A stretch of DNA of 40,462 bases from Euryarchaeota archaeon UBA39 (lineage in GTDB: Archaea; Thermoplasmatota; Poseidoniia; Poseidoniales; Thalassarchaeaceae). The position numbers and the translations under genes were made by a program. The notes under the pieces are model-generated. The model saw only the letters and a program-made list of their open reading frames with translations, had not been told where the DNA came from and did no database searches. Below, piece after piece: positions 8,040 through 16,051 of the stretch (position 1 is the first letter of the stretch; each line of letters starts with the position of its first letter). The DNA is taken from positions 575-41,036 of the forward strand of contig DAQW01000056.1 of assembly GCA_002503045.1 (NCBI GenBank). Reading direction: 5' to 3'.

Positions 8040-8143
8040 TTTGTTACATTTTGTTACAGAGTTGATAGAATATTCTAGGAAAAATAACCAATTAAGTAAC
8101 ATAATGGTATTAAAAATGGTAATTTATTCTCACATTGTGTAAC
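8040..8143. promoter_or_regulatory. Repeated GTTAC/GTAAC elements in a divergent intergenic region
   Basis: The gap between the 843-residue winged-helix gene and the small winged-helix pair (7964-8252) is AT-rich. It holds TTGTTACA twice, at 8041-8048 and 8051-8058, one helical turn apart. The inverse GTAAC recurs at 8096-8100 and 8139-8143. Both flanking transcription units encode probable DNA-binding proteins, so autoregulation through these sites is plausible but unproven. Further toward the small genes come two C tracts (about 8177-8195) whose role is unknown. Confidence 0.45.
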
Positions 8144-8252
8144 GAAATTTGGCAAAGAACGGCGGTCATTTGATAACCCCCCCGACTCTCCCCCCAACAT
8201 CGGCAGCCAACGCATAAGCAAAAAAAAGTCAGAAGAATAGAAGGTGAAAATG

Positions 8253-8501
8253 ATGAGCGAAAGTTTGCGAAATCTCATTAGATCATACCTTCAATCACGC
8301 CCACGTAATACTGCTGAAATCGTAGAACACGCTAAAGCAAATATGGATGGAACTAGTATCGAACAAATCGAAAAGTTACTGAAGTCAGATGCACAAGTAG
8401 TTCGAGTAGATTTGGTGAGACGTAGTGGAGTGCTTTCTTCTGGATACAATGTTTGTGAATGGGCAACAGTCGATTGGATGAAAAATAGGAGAGGAGAATA
8501 A
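8253..8501 (+). CDS. Small winged-helix-like protein, first of a tandem pair
   Basis: About 82 residues, not a family I can name. It is clearly paralogous to the next gene: NTAEIVEHAK aligns with NTTEILEHVN, and RRSGVLSSGYNVCEW with KRGGALSGRYDICVW. The pattern of helix, helix-turn-helix and a basic beta wing fits a minimal winged-helix DNA-binding protein. I start it at the ATG at 8253 because AAGGTGA (8241-8247) sits six bases before; a GTG at 8244 lies inside that ribosome site and an ATG at 8250 is too close. Its stop overlaps the next start by one base, so the two are coupled. Confidence 0.7.
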   Translation: MSESLRNLIRSYLQSRPRNTAEIVEHAKANMDGTSIEQIEKLLKSDAQVVRVDLVRRSGVLSSGYNVCEWATVDWMKNRRGE

Positions 8502-8755
8502 TGAGAACCACCAGATTAAGAGAACGAATTAAGAGATTCCTGGCTGAAAAGGGCGAGGCGAACACTACCGAGATTTTGGAACACGTGAATACAACTACTA
8601 GGCACGGGACCACACCTCAACAACTAGGAAATGTATTATCCAAAGACAAAGATATTGAGAAAGTCTCTACCACAAAAAGAGGAGGAGCACTCTCAGGTCG
8701 TTACGACATCTGTGTATGGAGACTACGGGACCAAGGTACCGGCGAACTTCATTAA
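8501..8755 (+). CDS. Small winged-helix-like protein, second of a tandem pair
   Basis: An 84-residue paralogue of the gene before it, starting at the ATG that shares a base with that gene's TAA; AGGAGAGGA upstream is the ribosome site. It is strongly basic at the N terminus (RLRERIKRFLAEKG), followed by a helix-turn-helix-like NTTEILEHV and the wing-like TKRGGALSGRYDICVW. A heterodimer or two related regulators produced in equal amounts would fit the arrangement. It converges on nadA with no gap between the stop codons. Function unknown. Confidence 0.7.
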   Translation: MRTTRLRERIKRFLAEKGEANTTEILEHVNTTTRHGTTPQQLGNVLSKDKDIEKVSTTKRGGALSGRYDICVWRLRDQGTGELH

Positions 8756-9898
8756 TTAAACTTCTAACATTCGATTTAGAGCTTTAATTGCGTCTTTTGA
8801 TGTTTGTTTGTCAATAGTGATAATGTTTCTCCTATCTCCATTGATAATCGATTCAAGTTGTTCTGCAAGAAATCTAGGGTGAATCATATACATTGTCGAA
8901 CAAGGACAAACTGAATCATCTAAACAATGAATTTCTTTATCTGGATATTGTGAATTCAATCGTTGAACTAGATTAATTTCAGTCCCCACGCCAATAATAG
9001 AACCAGGTGGGGCTTCTTCACAAAATCGACGGATAAAGTCTGTAGATCCATCAGCATCAGCTGCGTGAACTACTTTTTGATCGCATTCAGGATGAACGAC
9101 AACCAAAGCATTCGGAAAGGCATCTCTTAATCTATCAATTTGATCGACTGTGAAACGCTGATGAACAGAGCAATATCCATGCCATAAGACGAATTTTGCA
9201 CGATTAATTTCATCAATATTAGGAATAGTCTGCGGATTCCATACGGCCATATCATCTAATTCAAATCCCATTTTTGATGCGGTGTTCCTGCCCAAATGTT
9301 GGTCTGGGAAAAATAGTACTTTACCCAATCCTCCAGCCCTACCAAGTGCCCATTCTAAGACTCCTTGTGCATTTGTAGAGGTGCAAACTATACCGCCATG
9401 TTTTCCAACGAATGCCTTGAGGGCAGCTGAACTATTCATGTATGTTACTGGAACTAGAAAATTGTCATTTTCGGTTGCAAGTTCCTCTGGATTTTCTCTT
9501 GAAATCGGGTCACTTAAATCAAGTTCATCAAGTAAAGTATGCCAACATTCCTCTACATCTGGTAAATTTGCCATGTCAGCCATAGAACAACCAGCCCTAG
9601 TTGTTGGCATGGAAACTATCTGTTGGTCATTAGTTAGGATATCTGCGCTTTCTGCCATGAAATGAACACCACAGAAAACAATGTGTTCAGCAGTACTATC
9701 TGCAGCCATTCGAGATAATCTGAACGAGTCGCCAGTTGCATCAGCATGTTCAACAATGGAATCTCGTTGGTAATGATGACCTAAAATCATCACTCTATCT
9801 CCCAATTCCTCCTTTGCTTTTTGAATCCTATCGCGATATTCCTCATCACTATACGCATCATCAATCGAGCATGACACGAGAGGCAGTCCAAGAGACAT
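8756..9898 (-). CDS. nadA: Quinolinate synthase NadA
   Basis: A 380-residue [4Fe-4S] enzyme that condenses iminoaspartate with dihydroxyacetone phosphate to quinolinate in NAD synthesis. Visible are MILGHHYQRDSI, GDSFRLSRMA, the cluster cysteines in FCGVHFMAES, CTSTNAQG and the C-terminal VCPCSTMYM, and the substrate loops VTYMNSSAALKAF and FFPDQHLG. The reading frame stays open to 10102, but the ATG at 9896-9898 gives the normal protein; the extension would cross the divergent bud32 start. An alternative ATG at 9973 would add a Cys-rich leader (CRPC, CTGRKGC), which I consider unlikely. No nadB or nadC lies nearby. Confidence 0.93.
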   Translation of the reverse strand: MSLGLPLVSCSIDDAYSDEEYRDRIQKAKEELGDRVMILGHHYQRDSIVEHADATGDSFRLSRMAADSTAEHIVFCGVHFMAESADILTNDQQIVSMPTTRAGCSMADMANLPDVEECWHTLLDELDLSDPISRENPEELATENDNFLVPVTYMNSSAALKAFVGKHGGIVCTSTNAQGVLEWALGRAGGLGKVLFFPDQHLGRNTASKMGFELDDMAVWNPQTIPNIDEINRAKFVLWHGYCSVHQRFTVDQIDRLRDAFPNALVVVHPECDQKVVHAADADGSTDFIRRFCEEAPPGSIIGVGTEINLVQRLNSQYPDKEIHCLDDSVCPCSTMYMIHPRFLAEQLESIINGDRRNIITIDKQTSKDAIKALNRMLEV

Positions 9899-9911
9899 GG
9901 GCAAACAGCCC
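9899..9911 (-). promoter_or_regulatory. Inverted repeat abutting the nadA start
   Basis: On the minus strand GGGC-TGTTT-GCCC ends exactly at the ATG of nadA. It could fold in the leader and hinder initiation, or be an operator in the 56-base divergent gap shared with bud32. It resembles other inverted repeats next to start codons in this window. Confidence 0.4.
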
Positions 9912-9954
9912 TTACGCCCGGTGCATTTGAAACCATCTTCCCCCCCGAACAAAC

Positions 9955-10614
9955 ATGGACGGCACGTCTCCATGGATTGAAGAAGCCGTACTCCATGATG
10001 GTGCAGAAGCAAGAACAATCGCAGGTATTTGGTTTGGGACAGAAGCAGTGATGAAAATTCGCCGGCCAAAGGGATATAGGCATCCCAGTTTGGATCAGTC
10101 ACTTACGAAACGCCGATTATTTGCAGAAGCAAGGATTCTAGTTCACCTTTCTAATTCAGAATTACCTATACCAAGCTTGCTTGATTTTGACGAAAAAAAC
10201 TCCACTCTAGTGATAACGAAGTTATCTGGTGTACCTTTATTCAACATTCTTAGGAATTCAAATGATTTCGATCAAATATCTTCACTAATGTATTCGTGTG
10301 GAAATTTAATTAGGAAATTGCATTCATTAGGAGTTTCACATGGAGATTTAACAACACATAATTTACTATGTAATAATTTGAATTCCATACAAATTATTGA
10401 TTTTGGTTTAGGGCGATTGTCTCCCGAAATCGAATCCTTGGGGCAAGACCTACAAGTATTATCTGAATGTCTATCTGCGAGTCATCCCAATCATCCTAAT
10501 GCAATGAAATTCGTACTAAATGGTTATTCAGAAGGGGATGAAAAGGGACCAATTATTGATGATGTAATTTCAAGATTTCAAGAAATTCAAGGGAGAGTAA
10601 GGTATCATGGATGA
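9955..10614 (+). CDS. bud32: KEOPS complex kinase/ATPase Bud32
   Basis: A 219-residue small RIO-like protein kinase, the Bud32 subunit of KEOPS, which makes the t6A modification at tRNA position 37 together with Kae1. Key features: DGAEARTI as the glycine-poor P loop, MKIRRPKGYRHPSLD with the ATP-binding Lys and the diagnostic YRHPxLD, catalytic GVSHGDLTTHNLL, and IIDFGLGRLS as the DFG-like motif. Archaea often fuse Bud32 to Kae1; here it stands alone and Kae1 is not in the window. The next gene begins inside its last eight bases. The start at 9955 has no Shine-Dalgarno and follows a seven-C run. Confidence 0.93.
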   Translation: MDGTSPWIEEAVLHDGAEARTIAGIWFGTEAVMKIRRPKGYRHPSLDQSLTKRRLFAEARILVHLSNSELPIPSLLDFDEKNSTLVITKLSGVPLFNILRNSNDFDQISSLMYSCGNLIRKLHSLGVSHGDLTTHNLLCNNLNSIQIIDFGLGRLSPEIESLGQDLQVLSECLSASHPNHPNAMKFVLNGYSEGDEKGPIIDDVISRFQEIQGRVRYHG

Positions 10615-11239
10615 GAAAACAACAATCCTATTTGTTACCTCAAATTCTGGCAAATTATCAGAAGCAAAAATCGCATTAAATCCATTTGGATTTAATGTTC
10701 AAGCATTTCAATTCAGTGAAGAAAATCCTGTAATTGAAGAAATCCAAGCATCAGAACTCCGAATTGTCGCTGCAGATAAATTAAGAAAAGCGGTTTCAAT
10801 TGTTCAAGATTCAACAAAAAACCTAGGAGTAATGGTCGAAGATGCAGGATTCTTCTTAGATGAATTCAACGGTTTTCCGGGAGTGTATTCATCATATGTT
10901 CACAAATCATTAGGAATAAACGGGGTACTACGAACCCTAAATGGAATCGAAAATAGAAAGGCTAGTTTCAAATGTGTTATTGGAATTCATCTAGATGGCG
11001 AAGAAATTTTCTTTGAGGGAGAATGTAAAGGTCTTGTTTCAGAAAAGGCTCTAGGAACTAATGGATTCGGATATGATCCTATTTTCATCCCTAACGATGG
11101 AGATGGTAGTACATTTGCTCAGATGACTAGTGAACAAAAACAATTTTTCTCGCACCGTGGAATGGCTATGGAATCTCTTAGAGCCCATTTAGAAGGGAGG
11201 ATTCAATCGCCAACCTCAAACCACGGCAGTGAGTCGTAA
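10607..11239 (+). CDS. XTP/dITP pyrophosphatase (HAM1/RdgB family)
   Basis: A 210-residue house-cleaning enzyme that hydrolyses XTP, ITP and dITP to the monophosphates. It has the family start VTSNSGKLSEAK with the substrate Lys, the metal-binding VMVEDAGFFLDEFNGFPGVYS, and the closing GTNGFGYDPIF, TFAQM and SHRGMA. It overlaps bud32 by eight bases; this bud32-HAM1 linkage recurs in archaeal genomes. The middle segment is slightly shorter than in bacterial RdgB, as usual for archaea. All recognised active-site residues appear intact. Confidence 0.93.
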   Translation: MDEKTTILFVTSNSGKLSEAKIALNPFGFNVQAFQFSEENPVIEEIQASELRIVAADKLRKAVSIVQDSTKNLGVMVEDAGFFLDEFNGFPGVYSSYVHKSLGINGVLRTLNGIENRKASFKCVIGIHLDGEEIFFEGECKGLVSEKALGTNGFGYDPIFIPNDGDGSTFAQMTSEQKQFFSHRGMAMESLRAHLEGRIQSPTSNHGSES

Positions 11240-11255
11240 GTAAGGAGGAGACACA

Positions 11256-12086
11256 ATGGCCGGTTTCTCTAGACTAATGCTCTGGATGGTTCTCTTTATC
11301 GGAGGAGCAGGTTTCTTAACGCTTAGAGGGGGTTTGACTGATAATGCTCAACTTGGAGCAGCAGGTGGACTTTTGGTCCTACTAGCATACCTAATGTTTA
11401 CTGGTGGAGAACCTGCTCCGCCTCCTGTAAGACGAAAGAAAAAAACAGATACAGATTCTGAAGATAAAGAAATAGAACCTGAAGAAGAGATACTAATTCC
11501 TGTCAGTAGAACAAGAGGGGTAGATGTTATCACTCCAGAAGCAGAGGCAATTGAAAATGAGGAAATCGTTGAAGTAGAAGCCTTAGACGATGATATTGTT
11601 GAAGCGAAAGAATACGTTGTTGAAGTTGATGCACAATCCATGTTAGAAACTGAAATCGATAGTGTGGTGCTAAATCGTAGAGAATCACAAAAGGAAATTC
11701 GAGAAGGAATTGAGAAACGACGGAGGAAACAATTAGCAAAAATCAGGGGAGATTCGCTTAGATCTAGACATGAAAATGATACTAGAGAAAACCTGCATAA
11801 ACTACTTCGAGAATCTAAAGAAATTCAAGTTTTGGATGAACCCGAATCACCTGCACCTGGCCACCCTTATGGAAAGGTTTTGATTCGGATTGATGAAAAT
11901 AAAATTCTACGACTTCGAGTACCTTTAGATGTAGGTCTTAGAGCTGCAGAAAATGAAACTGAAGCACTTCCCGATCTTGGAGGCCTCCCGCCGCCACCGT
12001 TGCCCAATTCAATAGGTGATTTGCCACCCCCCCCTTTGCCGGGAAAAATAAGTGATTTACCACCACCACCCGATTTGGAGGAATAA
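11256..12086 (+). CDS. Membrane protein with acidic domain and polyproline tail
   Basis: A 276-residue protein with a strong ribosome site (AAGGAGGA, 11242-11249). Two hydrophobic spans, residues 6-24 and 31-48, are followed by a basic RRKKK stop and then about 110 very acidic, probably disordered residues. A charged helix follows (about 140-190), then a short beta-like domain (HPYGKVLIRIDENKILRLRVP). The last 35 residues carry three copies of a PPPP(L/D)xP-type motif separated by SIGDL- or KISDL-type spacers. The body should face the cytoplasm. I know no function; the tail looks like a docking peptide for a proline-binding domain. Confidence 0.75.
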   Translation: MAGFSRLMLWMVLFIGGAGFLTLRGGLTDNAQLGAAGGLLVLLAYLMFTGGEPAPPPVRRKKKTDTDSEDKEIEPEEEILIPVSRTRGVDVITPEAEAIENEEIVEVEALDDDIVEAKEYVVEVDAQSMLETEIDSVVLNRRESQKEIREGIEKRRRKQLAKIRGDSLRSRHENDTRENLHKLLRESKEIQVLDEPESPAPGHPYGKVLIRIDENKILRLRVPLDVGLRAAENETEALPDLGGLPPPPLPNSIGDLPPPPLPGKISDLPPPPDLEE

Positions 12087-12138
12087 TTCCAGTTCTTTCC
12101 ATCAATGATGCTATGTATCGAACACGTGTCGAAGGAAC

Positions 12139-12972
12139 ATGGCCGAACAACCTGAAGTGGAAGAACTTGCTATCGAAAAATACCCCTCAGAAAATGGGAA
12201 CATAATCATCGCAACGGTAAACAGACCTGAGAAACTAAACGCACTAAACGTAAATGTGAAAGAAGCCATCAAATCGCTTTGTTCTTGGGCAGAAGATTCC
12301 AAAGACATAACGGTAGTAATTTTTCGTGGCGCTTCTCCATTACCTCCTCCAGAAGGAAAAAGGCAGAAACCGCATGCGTTCGTAGCAGGAGCAGATGTCA
12401 GCGAATTTGTAGGAAAAAATAGTGAGATAATTAGACCTGAATTTGAAGATAATGTTTGGGAAGCAGTATGGAAATTAAGAAAGCCTACAATTGCTCTAAT
12501 TGATGGATATGCATTGGGTGGAGGAAGCGAATTAGCTCTTTCTTGCGATATTAGAGTTGCAACGAGTAGGTCAATGTTTGGAACTCCTGAGATCAATCTT
12601 GGACTAATTCCAGGAGGAGGAGGGACTCAAAGACTTACTTGGTTAGTTGGATATGGAAAGGCAATGGAAATGGTGATGGGTGGAGAAATGATTGATGGAG
12701 ATGAAGCTCATCGAATTGGATTAGTTAACCATATTGTTGAACCCGACGAACTAATGGAAAAAGGGATGGAAATCGCAAATAACCTTTCATCTAAATCTCC
12801 ATTAACTGTTCAAATCGCAAAACAAGCAGTTCGAGCCGCTTTAGATAATCCCATTTCAGACGGAATTGTATTAGAACACAATATGTTCGTTGATTTATTC
12901 GATACAAAGGATAAGGAAATTGGAGTTAATGCTTTCATGGAAAGAGGTAAACCTGAATGGACCGGTGAGTAA
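12139..12972 (+). CDS. Enoyl-CoA hydratase (crotonase family)
   Basis: A 277-residue crotonase. Both catalytic glutamates of true enoyl-CoA hydratases are in place, in GGGSELALSCD and FGTPEINLG, as is the oxyanion-hole region FVAGADVSEF. The product would hydrate trans-2-enoyl-CoA in beta-oxidation or branched amino acid breakdown. There is a small insertion (PLPPPEGKRQKPHA) before the oxyanion-hole strand. An eight-base palindrome, ACACGTGT, lies at 12122-12129 upstream of the ATG. The following ABC transporter ATPase gene overlaps its end by eight bases, although no functional link is obvious. Confidence 0.9.
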   Translation: MAEQPEVEELAIEKYPSENGNIIIATVNRPEKLNALNVNVKEAIKSLCSWAEDSKDITVVIFRGASPLPPPEGKRQKPHAFVAGADVSEFVGKNSEIIRPEFEDNVWEAVWKLRKPTIALIDGYALGGGSELALSCDIRVATSRSMFGTPEINLGLIPGGGGTQRLTWLVGYGKAMEMVMGGEMIDGDEAHRIGLVNHIVEPDELMEKGMEIANNLSSKSPLTVQIAKQAVRAALDNPISDGIVLEHNMFVDLFDTKDKEIGVNAFMERGKPEWTGE

Positions 12973-13738
12973 TACCTTGTCAGAATATCTAGTTGAAGCT
13001 GAAGGATTAGCAAAGAGATTTGGTGATTTCGTTGCACTTCAACCTCTTGATGTTAAAGTTCAAGCAGGTGAATTCTTTGGAGTGTTTGGACCAAATGGAG
13101 CAGGAAAATCTACCTTTATTCGCCTACTTACTGGACAATTAAGACCTAGTGCAGGAACTGCAAAGGTATTGGGAATTAATGTAGATAGTAAGCCAAGATT
13201 GGTTAAAGCAAATATTGGAATTGTACCCGAATCTGAATCACCACCATCATATCTAACAGCAGCTGAATTTCTAGAATTTGTAGCCAGATTAAGAAATATC
13301 GATGAAATTAATGAAAAGGTGAATTATTGGTTAGATTGGTTTGGAATGACTGATAAAAGTGGTACTTTGTGTAAAGATTTGTCAAAGGGTCAACGGCAAA
13401 AGGTAATGCTTGCATCTGCATTCATCCATGAACCTAGACTATTATTTCTCGATGAGCCATTTGTGAATTTGGACCCAATATACCAACGAAAATGTCGAGA
13501 ATTATTACTCGAGCATATATCAAATGGAGGGACTATTTTTCTTTGTTCCCACATTCTTGAAATTGCTGAAAGATTGTGTACTAGAGTGGCAGTAATTGAT
13601 CACGGAAGAGTTCTAGCCGCTGGAAAAATGAATGATTTAAGAAATTCAAAAAGTGAAACATTAGAAGATATTTTCATTCGATTAGTGGGTAAATCTATCG
13701 ATGAAATTGAAGCAGAAAGCATTACTGAAGAGGAATGA
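12965..13738 (+). CDS. ABC transporter ATP-binding protein
   Basis: A 257-residue ABC ATPase. Walker A is GPNGAGKST, the signature LSKGQRQKVM, Walker B LLFLDEPFVNLDP, and the switch His lies in CSHILE. The frame is open further upstream, but the GTG at 12965 is preferred: it lies at the stop of the crotonase gene and the domain starts a few residues later. It is coupled through ATGA to a twelve-span membrane protein, so the pair forms an ABC-2-like exporter. Signature and length fit the drug, polysaccharide or Na+ exporter group; the cargo is unknown. Confidence 0.92.
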   Translation: MSNTLSEYLVEAEGLAKRFGDFVALQPLDVKVQAGEFFGVFGPNGAGKSTFIRLLTGQLRPSAGTAKVLGINVDSKPRLVKANIGIVPESESPPSYLTAAEFLEFVARLRNIDEINEKVNYWLDWFGMTDKSGTLCKDLSKGQRQKVMLASAFIHEPRLLFLDEPFVNLDPIYQRKCRELLLEHISNGGTIFLCSHILEIAERLCTRVAVIDHGRVLAAGKMNDLRNSKSETLEDIFIRLVGKSIDEIEAESITEEE

Positions 13739-15381
13739 TTTCGATGGGTGCCAAAAGAGATGAACCAAATTTTGGATTGTCTTTTCCAATAACATTCAAA
13801 ATGATGTTTAAGGAAGAATGGAGGCAAAATGTTGACTTCGCAAAAAGTAGACGAATCCTAATGTTTCCAGCATTACTAGCAATTGTTTCAATGGCATTGA
13901 CAATAGGACTTCGTTTTCTAACCGGCGATGGAGTTAGTGGAGCAAATGCTGAAGAAATTTCAAGAGAAACTTTCACCTTTGATCAATTACGAACAGGAAT
14001 ACATCTCATGGTTTTCCTCTTTTCTATGGGAATGGGAACTTTTGCTTTCCTAGGTCGTTCAATTGTTTCTCAACGTAGTGGAGGCAAAAATTTCCTTCTC
14101 GCATCACCTGCAATGCAGCCAATCGATCTTCAAACAACATATCTTGCATACTATCTCAAAGAAGTCTCTTTTTACATCGTTTTAATTCTCTTCCCTGTCA
14201 CTATCGGAATGGCATTGGGAATTGCATCTCAATCATTTTTAGAAATTACTACACCTTTGTTATGGACTTCTTTACTGCCATTCCTAGTTTGTATTTCCCT
14301 AACAATGGCTCAAGGAATTGCAATTTCCTTTTTCGGTTCAACGTTAATGAGTAGGGGAAATCAATGGAATTTTCTTGTGCCAATATTAGGTGCATTCATT
14401 GGTGCAATAATTTATGTTGGATTCATCCCAATGGAAAAGGCAATAATTGGTCTTTGGGCACATTCTAATGAATCAATTAACGCCTTAATATGGACACCTT
14501 TGGCGTTCCTATCGTGTGCCATTTTAGCTTGGATTTCAGCGGGTCTACTTCCTGAAGATTTTGAAGTCAGAATAACTGGCAGGGATGATTTGTTTATCCC
14601 TATATACGAAAAATTAGGAAAAATTGGATTGCGTTCTGATAGTCGAATGAGAATACTAATTGCAAAAGAAATAGTAGATGTATTAAGATCAGGAACGCTG
14701 CTGAAAATGTTAGGCTCATTTGCGGTACCTCTTCTTTTCCTATTGCTATTGGCATGGGGAGCAGATTTTGCTTCTTTTCCAATTCCTTTCAATTTACTTT
14801 CATATGCACCATTCATTGGATTCTTTGGATTCAATTTTTATTCTTGGCTAAATGCAATTGATGCACCAGATCATCTAAACACAATGCCAGTATCTGTCCC
14901 CGAATTACTTAAAGCAAAAATTTGGACATATTTCTTACTTACTAGTTGGATTGGAGTCATCTTCATTTTACTTATGGCTGGAATGTTGGATCAATGGAAT
15001 GATGCTCTTTCTGCCATGATAGTAATGCTTGCTAATTCAATTTACATTGTTTCTCTTTCTGCTTGGCTAATGGGACTAAGGCCCAATAAAGCGATTTTTG
15101 ATAGTGGAATAATGGCACGTTTCTGGGTTGCAACTGCATTTCCATTGATAGGGCTATTCGTTTTATCTTTCACGAAAGGAGATACCACATTATTAGAAAA
15201 TTGGGGAATGCAGGTTTCTGCAGGTGGATTAAACGCAGAGGCTCAGGCAATAGAGCTTGAAAATAGACAATCTACAAGTCTAACTGGAATCTTAGGAATT
15301 TGTGCAATTCTTGTTTCACTCTCATTTCTTTATCTTCGATTGCTTAAACGCAAGTGGGGAAGTGCACCATTTGAGAACTAA
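13735..15381 (+). CDS. ABC-type exporter membrane subunit
   Basis: A 548-residue integral membrane protein with about twelve hydrophobic spans in two halves of six. The halves are separated by a cytoplasmic stretch near residues 270-320 (LPEDFEVRITGRDDLFIPIYEK). The first cytoplasmic segment and the spans resemble ABC-2 permeases in which both half-permeases are fused. It overlaps the ATPase gene by four bases and should form one transporter with a dimer of it. No substrate-specific motif was recognised. It stops one base before the inverted repeat at 15383-15416. Confidence 0.82.
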   Translation: MISMGAKRDEPNFGLSFPITFKMMFKEEWRQNVDFAKSRRILMFPALLAIVSMALTIGLRFLTGDGVSGANAEEISRETFTFDQLRTGIHLMVFLFSMGMGTFAFLGRSIVSQRSGGKNFLLASPAMQPIDLQTTYLAYYLKEVSFYIVLILFPVTIGMALGIASQSFLEITTPLLWTSLLPFLVCISLTMAQGIAISFFGSTLMSRGNQWNFLVPILGAFIGAIIYVGFIPMEKAIIGLWAHSNESINALIWTPLAFLSCAILAWISAGLLPEDFEVRITGRDDLFIPIYEKLGKIGLRSDSRMRILIAKEIVDVLRSGTLLKMLGSFAVPLLFLLLLAWGADFASFPIPFNLLSYAPFIGFFGFNFYSWLNAIDAPDHLNTMPVSVPELLKAKIWTYFLLTSWIGVIFILLMAGMLDQWNDALSAMIVMLANSIYIVSLSAWLMGLRPNKAIFDSGIMARFWVATAFPLIGLFVLSFTKGDTTLLENWGMQVSAGGLNAEAQAIELENRQSTSLTGILGICAILVSLSFLYLRLLKRKWGSAPFEN

Positions 15382-15382
15382 C

Positions 15383-15416
15383 ATCGGTGTATTCATGAGC
15401 ATTAATGAACACCGAT
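15383..15416 (+). promoter_or_regulatory. Strong inverted repeat between permease stop and UPF0200 start
   Basis: ATCGGTG (15383-15389) pairs with CACCGAT (15410-15416), and inside it TTCAT (15392-15396) pairs with ATGAA (15405-15409). The twelve-pair hairpin ends four bases before the ATG at 15421 and begins one base after the permease stop. It could stop transcription or control translation of the next gene. There is no T run after it. Confidence 0.5.
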
Positions 15417-15420
15417 AACT

Positions 15421-15996
15421 ATGTCCAAGGTATTGGTACTAACTGGATTACCAGGTTCGGGAAAAAGTGAAGCCGCTGAGATTGCAAAATCAATGAATAT
15501 TCCAGTAATTTCAATGGGGGATGTAGTTCGTAGAGAAACCGCAAATCGTGGATTGGAGGGTAATTCCAAAAATATTGGAATGGTGGCCATGGATCTAAGA
15601 AAAGAATTCGGCGATGATGTGATTCTACAAAGATTGTGTCCAATTATTACTGACGAATTGAACAACAATAATCTAGTCATTATCGATGGAATGAGGAGTA
15701 TTGCAGAAAAGGATGCTTTAGTGCAATTGATGGGGTTTGAACCTGAGATTTTAGCGATTTTAGCTTCCGAAGATATTCGAAACTCAAGATTAGTAGGAAG
15801 GAATCGTTCAGATGATATCAAAATAGAAGAATCCGGAAAAAATCATGCTATTTCAGAACGTGATGAAAGAGAAAAGGGTTGGGGAGTTGAAGAATTATTG
15901 GAACTCGCTCATCATAAAATTGGGAACGAAGAAAGTATGGATTCCTTTCGAACAAACGTCAAAGCACTCTTAGAAGGCCTAAACAACACTGATTGA
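15421..15996 (+). CDS. UPF0200 P-loop nucleotide kinase-like protein
   Basis: A 191-residue archaeal P-loop protein of the UPF0200 family, related to dephospho-CoA and adenylate kinases. Walker A is GLPGSGKS at residues 9-16, followed by PVISMGDVVRRE, the NIGMVAMDLRKEFG helix, VIIDGMRSIAE (Walker B-like) and a lid region GRNRSDDIK. The true substrate of the family is not established. Dephospho-CoA kinase activity is an obvious guess, but the DUF359 fusion in this window would already supply that step. It stands alone between the exporter and the pilus genes. Confidence 0.82.
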   Translation: MSKVLVLTGLPGSGKSEAAEIAKSMNIPVISMGDVVRRETANRGLEGNSKNIGMVAMDLRKEFGDDVILQRLCPIITDELNNNNLVIIDGMRSIAEKDALVQLMGFEPEILAILASEDIRNSRLVGRNRSDDIKIEESGKNHAISERDEREKGWGVEELLELAHHKIGNEESMDSFRTNVKALLEGLNNTD

Positions 15997-16051
15997 AGGC
16001 CAAAGGTTATCCCAATCCTCGTTCCTTTGTAACACGTACTGAGGTGGAACC

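Noticed and set aside
8171..8196. Two C tracts as a G-quadruplex on the minus strand
   Set aside because: Only two G runs are present on the minus strand; an intramolecular quadruplex needs four, unless long runs split.
9282..9665. 127-residue plus-strand open frame inside nadA
   Set aside because: It is the antisense of a well-supported gene and has no recognisable protein features.
9941..9950. Seven-C run plus GA before bud32, matching one before the small winged-helix pair
   Set aside because: The match is only nine bases of low complexity and could be chance.
9899..10102. N-terminal extension of NadA with CRPC and CTGRKGC
   Set aside because: The extension overlaps the divergent bud32 start, and the family-like protein begins near the ATG at 9898.
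11348..11641. Ser/Thr-rich 97-residue minus-strand frame
   Set aside because: It is the antisense shadow of the acidic region of the polyproline protein.
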